64,000 nt of DNA from Caproicibacter sp046707225 (GTDB lineage Bacteria > Bacillota > Clostridia > Oscillospirales > Acutalibacteraceae). Where the stretch lies: assembly GCF_046707225.1 (NCBI RefSeq), contig NZ_JBJKOP010000046.1, positions 1 through 64,000 on the forward strand, written 5' to 3'. The notes under the pieces were generated by a model, which made no database searches, had not been told where the DNA came from, and was given only the letters and a program-made list of their open reading frames with translations. Below are positions 33,373-42,454 of the stretch, one piece after another. The position numbers were made by a program, and so were the translations under genes. The first letter of the stretch is position 1. Each line of letters begins with the position of its first letter.

Positions 33373-34632
33373 TCAGGCGTTGGTCGTTACAAAACCGATC
33401 ACATCACCCCCTGCCGCTGAGATGCGGCTGCAGGATTCTTTCAAATCGTTAAAAGGCGTGGAACCGTATTTTGCGGTAAGAATGACCGACCGGGCATACG
33501 GAGCGATACTTTCCGCATCCGAAAAGCGGATCTCTGAGGGAGCATAAAAAACCACATAGTCGTAGGATGCCGCCGCTTCTTCCGCAAATTTTACAAAGCC
33601 TTCCGTGGAAAAAAGGTCGGAGGGATTGACTCCGGAAACCGGCGAACCGGAAACAAGACTGAGGCCGGTCGTCTTCTGAACCGGAACAACGGCCTGCTGC
33701 AAGCTGCAGTCACCTTTCAAAACCTCATTCAGCGTTTTTTCGGGCTTGATTTTCAGCTGAGAAGCTAACTTCGGGCTGCGAAGGTCACAGTCCACCAGAA
33801 GAACAGATTTTCCCATCATGGAAAGAGCGGCGGAAAATCCGGCCGCGACCTGATCTCCTCCGTTATGCTCGCACACGTTCGCCACAAGAAAGCTGCGGTT
33901 CTCTCCGCACGCGTTCAGAGCGGCGGAACGAAGAGAGCGCAGGGAGTTTCCCCTGTCCCTTAACTCATGCGGAATCTCCGCAAGCAAGCGCACTTTCAGC
34001 ATTTCCTCCGCAAATCTGCTGTTCCGGATAGTTTTATCGCTCAGGACCGCCAGAATTCCGAAGCAGATAAATACGATAAATCCAAGGACAGCGCTCAGAA
34101 ATCCGGCTTTCACAATGGAGGATTTGATCGATTGGGGCTTCACCTGCTCGGCATGGTCGCTGATGCCCGCGGTCAGAACCGGGTCCGGAAAATGCTGTAC
34201 CAGTTCCTCCATGAGCAGTTCGGCCGCGGTGTCGGAAATCTGGGCGGCCTTCGCCGCGTTGGTCGTGCTTACGGTCAATTTAACCACCGGAGAGGAATTT
34301 TCCATTTCTGCCGTTATTTTTGCGATTTCCGACTTGTCAACTCCGACTTTTTCAGCGGTATGAGTCAGAAGGTCGTCTCCGGAAGCCAGCGGAACGGCGC
34401 TCTGAACACGGCTGTAGAGAATATTGGTATACTGAAGGTGATAGTCGCTGTCGGCTCCGTTCGGCACGCCGCAGGTCACGGTAAAGGTTGTGCTGCTTTG
34501 GTAAACACGGTGTCCGAATTTCAGCGGCAAAAGGCCGCCGACAACGCCGAACGCCAGAACCACAAGAATAAATTTCATCCAGTTTTTTCTGTAAAAATGC
34601 ATAATTTCAGAAAAGCTTACAAACAGTTCCAT
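33373..34632 (-). CDS. Wzz/CapA-CapB-like polysaccharide co-polymerase with degenerate kinase domain
   Basis: The protein has 419 residues from the ATG at 34632, which has GGGAGG 7 bases upstream. Two membrane segments (about 22-42 and 185-205) flank an extracellular chain-length (Wzz) domain. The cytoplasmic part resembles a bacterial tyrosine kinase of the CpsD type: Walker A-prime VLLVDCDLRSP is intact, but the Walker A position reads CEHNGGDQ and lacks the Gly-Lys-Ser/Thr needed for ATP. No Tyr-rich C-terminal tail is present. It probably regulates chain length structurally, without kinase activity. It is the last gene of the polymerase operon. Confidence 0.8.
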   Translation of the reverse strand: MELFVSFSEIMHFYRKNWMKFILVVLAFGVVGGLLPLKFGHRVYQSSTTFTVTCGVPNGADSDYHLQYTNILYSRVQSAVPLASGDDLLTHTAEKVGVDKSEIAKITAEMENSSPVVKLTVSTTNAAKAAQISDTAAELLMEELVQHFPDPVLTAGISDHAEQVKPQSIKSSIVKAGFLSAVLGFIVFICFGILAVLSDKTIRNSRFAEEMLKVRLLAEIPHELRDRGNSLRSLRSAALNACGENRSFLVANVCEHNGGDQVAAGFSAALSMMGKSVLLVDCDLRSPKLASQLKIKPEKTLNEVLKGDCSLQQAVVPVQKTTGLSLVSGSPVSGVNPSDLFSTEGFVKFAEEAAASYDYVVFYAPSEIRFSDAESIAPYARSVILTAKYGSTPFNDLKESCSRISAAGGDVIGFVTTNA

Positions 34633-34658
34633 TGGTATCCTCCCATATGCTTTCTTTT

Positions 34659-35825
34659 TCAGGCGCCCGCAAAAGCCAGCACCTGCCTGAGAATGGTTTT
34701 CCAATCATAGTTCCGCCGCGCGAATTCCCTTTCCTGTTCGGAAAGGGACGGGTCATCCCGGCAGCGGAGCGCAAACTCTACCGTTCGGCCGATGTCGACC
34801 GCAGAGGAGTCGTTCGGCAGACGAAGCGCAAACGGAGGATTTCCGTCCAGCGCGTCGTCCTCATAGGCATAAAGAAAAGGCAGCCCCGCCGCACAGTATT
34901 CCCTCGCCTTCAGCGAAGAGCATCGGGTCAGGCCGCGGCGGTAACATCCAAGCGACGACACGCCGAGGTCGGCCGACGCGTACACGCGCAGCAGTTCCTC
35001 GCCGCGCAGAAAGCCCCTGCACTCCACATCCTCCTCAAGCCCCCTGCTTCTCACATCTTCCAGAAAAGCGGGCATTTCCTTGCGGTCCCCGCCGACCAGT
35101 ACAAAACGGACGCGGGGGTCTTCCTGCTTTTTCCGTTCCCGGTAGACCCGCATCCCCTCCAGAACACGGTCGTACGCCTGCCACCAGAGCGTTCCGGCAA
35201 CCCCGACGAGGACGACTTCTCCGCTGTCCCCTTTGTGCCGGACAAAAGAGAACTCGTCCACGTTCACTCCATTGGTGATGTTGACGGCCGGTAGCCCGAA
35301 AAAGCGATCCGAGCGGTCGCCGATCAAAACCGCCGCGTCGGCGCATTCGCGAAGGCGGCAGCCCGCCAATCGGTCCTGCGCGGCCGTACAAAGAACTTTC
35401 AGCAGCGTGACCGCCTGCCTCTGAATCGGCCGGACTCCCTTCACACTGCGCAGATAGTCCATCAGATAAGGATAGTTCGGGATTTCCACGATCACGCGGC
35501 GCGTCCCGTTCTCTTTCAATTTGCGGCAAATGCGGATTACATCAAAGCTGATGCGGTCCAGCCGAAGATAGGCGACGTCAAAGCGATGATCGGTTAAATA
35601 GTCCAGCGCCGCCTGGGAAAACCGGTGCATTCTGCGGAATCCTCTCGTTACGGGAACACTGAGGGTTTCACCGCCCTGGAAAAAGATAAAGCATTCGTTT
35701 TTCCAAAGCGTATGGGTAACCTCGTATCCGAGCTGTTCAAAGGCCCGAACCTGCCATTCGATTTTTCTCGTCACACCCAAATACAGTTCAGCATCCTCCT
35801 GAAAGGTCAGATAGAACAGTTTCAT
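34659..35825 (-). CDS. Glycosyltransferase (GT-B fold)
   Basis: The protein has 388 residues. The N-terminal half starts MKLFYLTFQEDAELYLGVTRK, and a C-terminal half holds GVAGTLWWQAYDRVLEG, VGGDRKEMPAFLED and SLKAREYCAAGLPFLYAYE, the donor-site pattern of family 4-type transferases. The canonical Glu loop is replaced by LKAREYCAAG. It overlaps the upstream transferase by 4 bases and lies 26 bases before the Wzz-like gene, so it belongs to the polymerase operon. Confidence 0.82.
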   Translation of the reverse strand: MKLFYLTFQEDAELYLGVTRKIEWQVRAFEQLGYEVTHTLWKNECFIFFQGGETLSVPVTRGFRRMHRFSQAALDYLTDHRFDVAYLRLDRISFDVIRICRKLKENGTRRVIVEIPNYPYLMDYLRSVKGVRPIQRQAVTLLKVLCTAAQDRLAGCRLRECADAAVLIGDRSDRFFGLPAVNITNGVNVDEFSFVRHKGDSGEVVLVGVAGTLWWQAYDRVLEGMRVYRERKKQEDPRVRFVLVGGDRKEMPAFLEDVRSRGLEEDVECRGFLRGEELLRVYASADLGVSSLGCYRRGLTRCSSLKAREYCAAGLPFLYAYEDDALDGNPPFALRLPNDSSAVDIGRTVEFALRCRDDPSLSEQEREFARRNYDWKTILRQVLAFAGA

Positions 35826-37039
35826 CGGGACAGCACCTCATAAAATTCAGGATAATTTCTCTCGGCGCTGAAGGAACCGCGCCAGATGGAGCGCGAATTC
35901 CCGCAGAGCTTTTCATAGTCCTCTTCCTCCATGGCACGGACACGCTCCAGCATACCGAGAAGCTCGGAGGGATCGAAATCCGCCTTCAGCAGGAACCCGT
36001 TCTGCCCGTCTTTCACAATTTCCCCGGTTCCACCCACATCGGTCGCAATGACAGGAAAACCGAACGAACAGGCCTCCATAATGGAAACTGGAATTCCTTC
36101 GCTGGAGCTGACGTTGACAAATACGGACACTTCCTGCTGTTTATAAAAATCCAGCACGTCCGCGTTTTTCATCGCGCCCGGAAATTCCGCCCGGACGCAG
36201 GGAGGCAGGGATTTTGCCAGCTGTTTCAGCTCTCCTTCCATCGGGCCGGAGCCGATATGCGTCCATTTCACCGGAAAATCAGCATTGTGCAGCGCTTCCG
36301 CGATTAGAGGAAGGCGCTTGACCGGAACCATGTAGGAGCAGGAGACAAGATGGAACTGCGTCCTGCATCCCCCGCGGCAGCCCTCGTCCGGCGTACCCAG
36401 ATGCGCCGTGCGCACCTTGCCGGCATACTGCGGGTAACGGCTTTTGAGAATTTCCGCGCCTTCGTTGGAGCAGGGAAAAACGGCCGAAGCGCTTTTCAGC
36501 AGATAACTTCTCATCGGAAGATAGCGGTGCGCGCTCCGTTCTTCATGAATGTCAAAACCGTGAGCGCGTGAAACAAGTCTTGCTTTTTTCCCCTTCGAAC
36601 GGAGATATTCCGCGAGCAAAGCCCCTGCCGCAGCCGCATCGTAAAACCAATAGCTGTACACGGTGACGTCATCGGCGGACAAAATCAATTTTTCCCGAAT
36701 CAGAGCCCGGAAAATGCTCATCGCGTTCTTCATGAAAAAGAGCGTTTCATGCGCTCTTGCCGCGGACAGCCTTTTGGTGCGTATCAATTCAAAGAGCTCC
36801 GCGCGAACACAGGGCATTCGCAGCAGGGACGCATATTCCGCCCTGCCGGCGGCAGCGCGCTTCAGGGGAATCCATTCGACGCCTTGCGGCAGAGAGCGGG
36901 TCTTAACGCTATTTTCTTTCAGTCCGCAGGGGCAGACCAGAATTTTATCAAATCCGCTTGCATAGCGAAGCTCATTTTCAAGGAATTCCTCACCGCCGTC
37001 AAACGGAAAAGCCGAGGTGAGAAGCAGCAGCAGTTTCAC
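35822..37039 (-). CDS. Glycosyltransferase family 4, paralogue of the 30963 gene
   Basis: The protein has 405 residues of the GT-B type. Its donor loop reads NVSSSEGIPVSIMEACSFG followed by FPVIATDVGGTGEIV. The start LLLLTSAFPFDGGEEFLENE closely parallels the transferase at 30963, and the two are paralogues by eye. The gene overlaps both neighbours by 4 bases (ATGA type), so it is translated as part of the polymerase operon. Confidence 0.88.
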   Translation of the reverse strand: MKLLLLLTSAFPFDGGEEFLENELRYASGFDKILVCPCGLKENSVKTRSLPQGVEWIPLKRAAAGRAEYASLLRMPCVRAELFELIRTKRLSAARAHETLFFMKNAMSIFRALIREKLILSADDVTVYSYWFYDAAAAGALLAEYLRSKGKKARLVSRAHGFDIHEERSAHRYLPMRSYLLKSASAVFPCSNEGAEILKSRYPQYAGKVRTAHLGTPDEGCRGGCRTQFHLVSCSYMVPVKRLPLIAEALHNADFPVKWTHIGSGPMEGELKQLAKSLPPCVRAEFPGAMKNADVLDFYKQQEVSVFVNVSSSEGIPVSIMEACSFGFPVIATDVGGTGEIVKDGQNGFLLKADFDPSELLGMLERVRAMEEEDYEKLCGNSRSIWRGSFSAERNYPEFYEVLSR

Positions 37040-38574
37040 GGATGCTCCTCCCCCAGCCCCTGCACCCGCTTAACCGGGCGCACATGGGTCCCCAGCCGGA
37101 AAACAAAAAGCGCGGCCAGATAAACTGCAACGTAAAAGCAAAGATAAGTCAGATTAAAGACGTTTGTCACCCATAGAAACGCAAAGCTGCGGGGAATATA
37201 AACAAAATCCCTGAGCGCGAGCAGGCAACAGGCCATTACGATCCATGACCGGGTCAGCATGGAGGCAAAAAACCGAAGAATCAGCCCCACGCCGGCTCCG
37301 ACGATGATCACGCCCAAAAAGCCGAACGCGACATAGGATTCCGCAACAAAAGAAGTTCCGAAGCCGCCGCCCGACAGATAGCGAAGCGGATCAACCAGAT
37401 AGGTCAGGGCATGGGCGTAATTGTGCGTGCCGACCACAAAGGCCGTGGTCTGGACCTCGAGAATCGGTGATAATCCGAACAGGGACCTCGTAATCAGATT
37501 ATTATGGACAAACAGCTCAAACGGATAAAACAGGTACTTCCATGTCATGCCGTGATCAAACAGATCCCAGTTGTTGACCGTTTGGACAACCACGCGGAAG
37601 CTGGCTCCCTGGGAATAAAGGAAATTCACCACGGTATCCAGAAAATTCCGGTGAGACAGCAGTCCGTAAGCGCGAATTTCGGCCAGAAGCTGGAGCAGAT
37701 ACATTGCGACGACCGCAAGAATTCCGCCGCCGACCACCGTCCGTTTTTTAAAAATACGCTCTGATTTTTCATTCAGCGAGTCCCGAAGGACGAAATAAAT
37801 CAGAATCGTAATCGCTTCGCAGACAAAGGTATTTCTTCTTCCGGTAAACAGGGTCGCGAGCAGATAAACGCCGTAAACCGCCATCGGCAGCTTAAGCTGT
37901 TTCCGGCTTGGCATCGTGGCGAGAAAAACCGCAAACGACGGAACAAAAAACATGGAAAGCCGGCTGACCGCGGACGGAATGCTTGCGGCGTTCACCTTGG
38001 TGAAAGAACCCAGGTATCCGCTTCTGAGGACATTGAGAATGGATTCCATCAGCGTATAGAAAGAAGCCAGGGAGCTGACCAGCAGAACAACCGTACTGAT
38101 CTGCCTGATGATGGGCAGCAGCGGATTCTGCGACACGGCGGCCCAGCCGTTTTCTCTGACGGATTTCTCCCGTTTGGCAAACATCGGCCCGGCCAGCCGG
38201 TAAGCGGTATAGATGCTTAAGAGACAAAGCATAACAACCTGGAGCGCGACAAACAGATTATAAAAGTTTTCCGCCTCCAGATAATAAAGGATTTCAGAAT
38301 AATGCGCCAGAAAAGACACATAGACGCGTCCAAGCAAAAGAATATTGTATGTTCCGACAAAGACAAGAAAAGGAAAGTCACGCCGAACATTGGGAATCAG
38401 ATCACAGACAATGGCAAGATTCATTACGATATTTGCGGCAAACATCAGATTCGCGGCGGTCTCATAAAAAAATCCGCCGAATGCCGTCAGAAGATTTGCC
38501 GTAAGCATCAGCAGCAGGGTGGTACCGAACAGGATCGTATTCCTGAAGCCGCTTTTTGCCGAAAATCCCGTCAT
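37036..38574 (-). CDS. Polysaccharide polymerase-like (Wzy-type) membrane protein
   Basis: The protein has 512 residues with about twelve hydrophobic segments and a long periplasmic-type loop at 310-400. This topology matches oligosaccharide repeat-unit polymerases and O-antigen ligases, which show little sequence conservation. It stands first in an operon with two glycosyltransferases and a Wzz-like regulator, which supports the role. GGAGGAG lies 6 bases before the ATG. No flippase or initiating sugar-phosphate transferase gene is nearby. Confidence 0.72.
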   Translation of the reverse strand: MTGFSAKSGFRNTILFGTTLLLMLTANLLTAFGGFFYETAANLMFAANIVMNLAIVCDLIPNVRRDFPFLVFVGTYNILLLGRVYVSFLAHYSEILYYLEAENFYNLFVALQVVMLCLLSIYTAYRLAGPMFAKREKSVRENGWAAVSQNPLLPIIRQISTVVLLVSSLASFYTLMESILNVLRSGYLGSFTKVNAASIPSAVSRLSMFFVPSFAVFLATMPSRKQLKLPMAVYGVYLLATLFTGRRNTFVCEAITILIYFVLRDSLNEKSERIFKKRTVVGGGILAVVAMYLLQLLAEIRAYGLLSHRNFLDTVVNFLYSQGASFRVVVQTVNNWDLFDHGMTWKYLFYPFELFVHNNLITRSLFGLSPILEVQTTAFVVGTHNYAHALTYLVDPLRYLSGGGFGTSFVAESYVAFGFLGVIIVGAGVGLILRFFASMLTRSWIVMACCLLALRDFVYIPRSFAFLWVTNVFNLTYLCFYVAVYLAALFVFRLGTHVRPVKRVQGLGEEHP

Positions 38575-38620
38575 GATACTCCTCCATTTTACGATCTATA
38601 TGGAAAACATTACTAACCCG

Positions 38621-38649
38621 ATTATACCATTAAATCGAAATATTGCCAG
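38621..38649 (-). promoter_or_regulatory. Sigma-A promoter of the polymerase operon
   Basis: CTGGCA (38644-38649) and TATAAT (38621-38626) on the minus strand are 17 bases apart, with a leader of about 40 bases to the ATG at 38574. Confidence 0.7.
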
Positions 38650-38664
38650 CTTTCGCTGTAAAAT

Positions 38665-40425
38665 TCATTTAGCTCTCATTTTTTCCGCCGCTTCCCGGCT
38701 CGGTTCTGCGAAAACGGTTTTATTTTTTACATAAATCACCATACCCGGCTTCGCCCCCTGGGGTTTGGACACATTTCTTACAAGGGTATAGTCCACCGCG
38801 ACATTGGAGGATTCCCTGCCGCGGCTGAAGGTAGCCGCGAGAAGAGCGGCCTGCGCAATGCCGACGGGGGTCGCCTCCCTCCCCTGAGTAAACAGGACGA
38901 CATGAGAACCCGGGATATTTTTCGTATGGAACCAAAGATCGTTTTTGCCGGCCTGCCTGAGCGTGAGAAGATCGTTTTGGCTGTTGTTCCTTCCGACCAG
39001 AATGCGAAACCCGTCGGAAGATTCGAACTGCATCGGCCCCTGAACGGCGGATTTTCGCTTCGCTCCCCTCTGCACACGGAGATATCCTTCTCCGGCAAGC
39101 TCTTCGCGGATCTCGTTCAGATCCCTCTCGTCTGCAGCACGGCTCAACTCTTCAAACACCGTATCCAGATACGCAAGCTCATGCTCCGCCCGCTGAATCT
39201 GCACGGTAAGAATTTCCTCCGCCGTGCGCTGTTTGCGATATTCCTTGTAATATTTCTGCGCGTTCTGCGCCGGGGAAAGGATCGGATCCAGCGAAACTGT
39301 GATGATCGGCTGCCCTTCCTCGTAAAAATTCTCCAGGAGGGCGGAACTCCATCCCTTTTCCAAACGGTACAGGTTGGCGTTAATCAGATCGCCGACCATC
39401 CGCAGGGTATCCCGCTTCGCACACTGCTCCAGCTCCGCCCGCTGTGCGTTGATCTTTCTGCTCAGTCGGTCGGAGGCGTTCGTGAGAACCCTCAAAAGGT
39501 CCTGGGAGCGTACTTTCATGCGGGCGATACGGTCGCGTTCCTCGTAAAAATCGTCGAGAAGCGCGGAAAAGCTCTCTTCCTGCCTGACAATCGCCGCGCT
39601 GCCATATTGACCGATCCGCAGGAAGGAGAAATCAAGCGGTTTTCCGTCCGACGCACGCGCGATCCACGGAGCGCCGGAAGCGTCCCCGACCGTGCCGGAA
39701 ACGCGTTCCAGAAAAAAGGCAAGACGGTCCCATTGTTCCGGCGTCATTGCGCGCAGAGTCATTTCTTTGCCGCGCCCCGTGAGAAAAGCAAGTTCTCTGC
39801 AAACGACAGGTGACACGCCCTGAAGGTCGGAAAGCAGCGCCTTGGAAAGCTCCATATCCCCGGGAATCGCCCGAAGACGGGCCAAAATCTCATCCCGGCC
39901 GACCGACAGCAGGCACAGCTTGTCCTGAGGCGGTGGCAAACGGTACGAGAGGCCGGGCAGCACCAGCCGTCCGGAGGTCATCCCCGCGTCAACCCTCCGC
40001 AGCGCATCGACGATGGCGCCGTCGCCGTCGATCAGAATAATATTGCTGTAACGGCCCATAACCTCCATGGCGACGGTAAGCCTGACGGCATCGCCCAGCT
40101 CGTTCACCGTGTCAAAGTCCAAAAAAAGAAGACGTTCCAGCTGCGGCTGTCTGATGCCGGCAAGGCGCGCCCCCGAAAGTTTTTTTCTCAGCAGCATGCA
40201 GAGCATCGGAGGTTCTTTGGGATTTTCAGGCGCATAGCGGGTAAAGTGAATGCGCGCGCTGTCTGCCCTGGCGGACAGAAGCAGACGAAACGCGCCGTCT
40301 CTGGTCCGCAGCATCAGCAAAATCTCTTCCCGATTTGGCTGATAGATTTTATCCACTCTGGCTCCGGCCGCCGTTTCTTCAATTTCGCGCTTCAAATGGT
40401 GCAGAAACGCCCCGTCCAGTGCCAT
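38665..40425 (-). CDS. rqcH: Ribosome quality control protein RqcH (NFACT family)
   Basis: RqcH binds split 50S subunits that carry stalled chains and adds C-terminal alanine tails. The protein has 586 residues in the NFACT order: NFACT-N domain (starting ALDGAFLHHLKREIEE), helical hairpin, a long coiled coil at about 285-440, and the NFACT-R (DUF814) domain with NSQNDLLTLRQAGKNDLWFH and the closing VDYTLVRNVSKPQGAKPG. It is the last gene of the DUF1858-trmK-nif3-rqcH transcript. Confidence 0.93.
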   Translation of the reverse strand: MALDGAFLHHLKREIEETAAGARVDKIYQPNREEILLMLRTRDGAFRLLLSARADSARIHFTRYAPENPKEPPMLCMLLRKKLSGARLAGIRQPQLERLLFLDFDTVNELGDAVRLTVAMEVMGRYSNIILIDGDGAIVDALRRVDAGMTSGRLVLPGLSYRLPPPQDKLCLLSVGRDEILARLRAIPGDMELSKALLSDLQGVSPVVCRELAFLTGRGKEMTLRAMTPEQWDRLAFFLERVSGTVGDASGAPWIARASDGKPLDFSFLRIGQYGSAAIVRQEESFSALLDDFYEERDRIARMKVRSQDLLRVLTNASDRLSRKINAQRAELEQCAKRDTLRMVGDLINANLYRLEKGWSSALLENFYEEGQPIITVSLDPILSPAQNAQKYYKEYRKQRTAEEILTVQIQRAEHELAYLDTVFEELSRAADERDLNEIREELAGEGYLRVQRGAKRKSAVQGPMQFESSDGFRILVGRNNSQNDLLTLRQAGKNDLWFHTKNIPGSHVVLFTQGREATPVGIAQAALLAATFSRGRESSNVAVDYTLVRNVSKPQGAKPGMVIYVKNKTVFAEPSREAAEKMRAK

Positions 40426-40443
40426 TCTTTTCCCTCCGTATCG

Positions 40444-41214
40444 TTATAGATAATGTGCCGGCCCGTGCATCGCGCCCGACCGGATAAACCTGACATCCCC
40501 AAAACGTTCCCCAAGCTTCTGCATCAGGAACGGAATCACCGGATCCTCCGTTTCGAAATGACCGGCCTCAACCATCGTGACGCCAAGGCTCTCCGCGTCC
40601 AAAAGAATGTTATGCTTGCATTCTCCCGTGACAAACGCCTGGCATCCGGCCTGAGCCGCGTCGTAAAGATATTCGGCTCCGCCGCCGCCGCATAGCCCGA
40701 CCGAGGTAATCCGCCTTTTCCCGTCCGTAAAGCGGACGCCCTCGCACCCAAGCGCGTTCTTTACAAACTCGGCGAACTCGCGGGGGCCGTACTCCCGGTC
40801 CGTCTCGCCGCAAAGCGCCTCGGCGAGGCCGCACGCCGAGTTCTCGCGCAGCATGCGGACATTTTTCAGTCTGAGGCGTTCGGCCAGGCAGTCGTTGACG
40901 CCGCCGGGCGCCATGTCGAGATTCGTGTGGGCGCAGATTGCGGCAATGGAACTGCCGGCCAGCAGGTAAGGCACGGAATTCGTATTCAGCTTTTTCAGCG
41001 GATGAAAAATCACCGGATGATGACTGACAATCAGCTGCGCCCCCAACCCGGATGCTTCCAATACGACTTCAGGCGTAATATCCAGGGAAAGGACGGCGGC
41101 GGTGACCCCGGTGTTTTCATCCCCGACCAATAATCCGGGGTTGTCGAAGCTCATTGCCGTGCGAAACGGAGCGAAACCATCGATAAACCGATAAATATCG
41201 CCTGTAGTTGTCAT
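40444..41214 (-). CDS. Nif3-like dinuclear metal centre protein
   Basis: The protein has 256 residues. The metal-binding motifs are SHHPVIFHPLKKL near 65, HTNLDMAPGGVND near 97, and the late EAGHFETE. Family members form hexameric rings with a two-metal centre; one proposed role is GTP cyclohydrolase-like activity, but the physiological substrate is unsettled. It lies between trmK and rqcH on the same strand, an arrangement common in Firmicutes for nif3 and trmK. Confidence 0.9.
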   Translation of the reverse strand: MTTTGDIYRFIDGFAPFRTAMSFDNPGLLVGDENTGVTAAVLSLDITPEVVLEASGLGAQLIVSHHPVIFHPLKKLNTNSVPYLLAGSSIAAICAHTNLDMAPGGVNDCLAERLRLKNVRMLRENSACGLAEALCGETDREYGPREFAEFVKNALGCEGVRFTDGKRRITSVGLCGGGGAEYLYDAAQAGCQAFVTGECKHNILLDAESLGVTMVEAGHFETEDPVIPFLMQKLGERFGDVRFIRSGAMHGPAHYL

Positions 41215-41230
41215 AGCGCAACCCCTCTTC

Positions 41231-42013
41231 TCATGAAACCGATTCGGATTTCAGAATTTTATCAATTTCAGCCGCAAGGGACATGAAATGCCTCGCTTCC
41301 TGAATGCTTCCGGTTTTAAAAAGCCCATTCGCACGCTTTTCCAAGCGCCGCTTTTGAATCGTCAAATACTTTTTTCCGCTCTCCGTTTCCGCCGTCATTC
41401 TGCCGATAGTACAAAAAAGCTCGTTTTCCTGCGGCTGCCGCGGACCGAAAGAAACCTGCATGACAGCGTAAACATGGCCTTCTTCTTCGACGGCCTGCTC
41501 CCGCAGCACAGAATATCCTTCGCGGGCAAGGTACGCCCGCAGTTCCTCCGCTTTTGTCATGGGCTGAAGAATCAGGCGGCGGTCCGGTTCCCGCAGCCAG
41601 GGGGCCTGCTCCAGAATATGAACCATCATCAGGCCGCCCATCCCCGCGATGACAATATCCTCGGCCTCGCAAGGCTCGATTTGCTCCAAACCGTCCGAAA
41701 GACGAGCCGAAACAACACTCGAAACACCGTAGCGTTCGATGTTGGCGCGGGCTCTGCCGAGAGGGCCCGGCCGAAGATCGGCGGCTACGGCGCTGCGGAC
41801 CAGTCCCTGCTTTGCAAGCCAGACCGGCAGATAGGCGTGGTCGGTTCCCACATCCGCAAGCGCCGTGCCGCGGCGAACCAGAGAAGCGCAGAGCGCGAGC
41901 CGGTTTCCCAAGGAAAACAAAGGGCGCTTGCCGCCGGACATGCCGGACGGCCGTCCGGCAGAGCTTCTGTCGGGCGGCCGTTTGCTGTTACTGGCGGGCA
42001 GCGAGGTGTTCAT
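41231..42013 (-). CDS. trmK: tRNA (adenine(22)-N1)-methyltransferase
   Basis: TrmK methylates A22 in the D-loop of tRNA using S-adenosylmethionine. The protein has 260 residues; the cofactor motif ADVGTDHAYLPVWL, the IAGMGGLMM segment and ILQPMTK are diagnostic. The N-terminus is about 28 residues longer than usual. The alternative ATG at 41941 would give the usual length but is preceded by a GC-rich palindrome and no ribosome site, while the ATG at 42013 lies inside the preceding gene. The start is therefore uncertain. Confidence 0.9.
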   Translation of the reverse strand: MNTSLPASNSKRPPDRSSAGRPSGMSGGKRPLFSLGNRLALCASLVRRGTALADVGTDHAYLPVWLAKQGLVRSAVAADLRPGPLGRARANIERYGVSSVVSARLSDGLEQIEPCEAEDIVIAGMGGLMMVHILEQAPWLREPDRRLILQPMTKAEELRAYLAREGYSVLREQAVEEEGHVYAVMQVSFGPRQPQENELFCTIGRMTAETESGKKYLTIQKRRLEKRANGLFKTGSIQEARHFMSLAAEIDKILKSESVS

Positions 42014-42197
42014 TCAGCTTCTGAACCATTTCCTCAACGTCCACGCCGTGAACGACGCAGGCTTCTTCCAGCGATTCGCCGCGAGAAGCCGGACAGCCCA
42101 GACAGTGCATTCCCATCTCCATAAAAAAAGGCGCCGTGCTTTCGTCAAGATCCAGAATATCTCCGATTAAAGACTGTTTTGTAATTGATGTCATCAT
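41988..42197 (-). CDS. DUF1858 domain protein
   Basis: The protein has 69 residues and matches DUF1858: ITKQSLIGDILDLDEST, the HCLGCPASRGESLEEAC centre with paired cysteines, and a helical end. It may bind an iron-sulfur cluster or act as a redox partner, by inference from relatives near hybrid cluster proteins. The ATG at 42197 has GGAGG 5 bases upstream. The stop codon is 26 bases inside trmK. Confidence 0.85.
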   Translation of the reverse strand: MMTSITKQSLIGDILDLDESTAPFFMEMGMHCLGCPASRGESLEEACVVHGVDVEEMVQKLNEHLAARQ

Positions 42198-42243
42198 TGT
42201 ATCCTCCAAGAATAGGTAAAATTCATAAAAAAGGGACACGCTT

Positions 42244-42272
42244 ATTATAATACCCATGCAAAATCTTTGCAA
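42244..42272 (-). promoter_or_regulatory. Sigma-A promoter of the DUF1858-trmK-nif3-rqcH operon
   Basis: TTGCAA (42267-42272) and TATAAT (42244-42249) on the minus strand are 17 bases apart. Confidence 0.82.
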
Positions 42273-42375
42273 TACATTTCTACAGGCGGGCGATGCTCCT
42301 ATCAACCAATCACCAATTCATGCAACGCCTGTAAAAAATTTTCGTTTATAATTTACAAATCTCCGGCCGTTTTTA

Positions 42376-42404
42376 TTGATATCTGAGAATGATGCTAGTA
42401 TACT
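42376..42404 (+). promoter_or_regulatory. Sigma-A promoter of the antiporter gene
   Basis: TTGATA (42376-42381) and TATACT (42399-42404) are 17 bases apart, about 45 bases before the TTG start at 42455. Confidence 0.8.
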
Positions 42405-42454
42405 GAATTTGTTAGCGCCTTAGCAAATCTGTCAAAAACGGGAGGGGAACAAAT

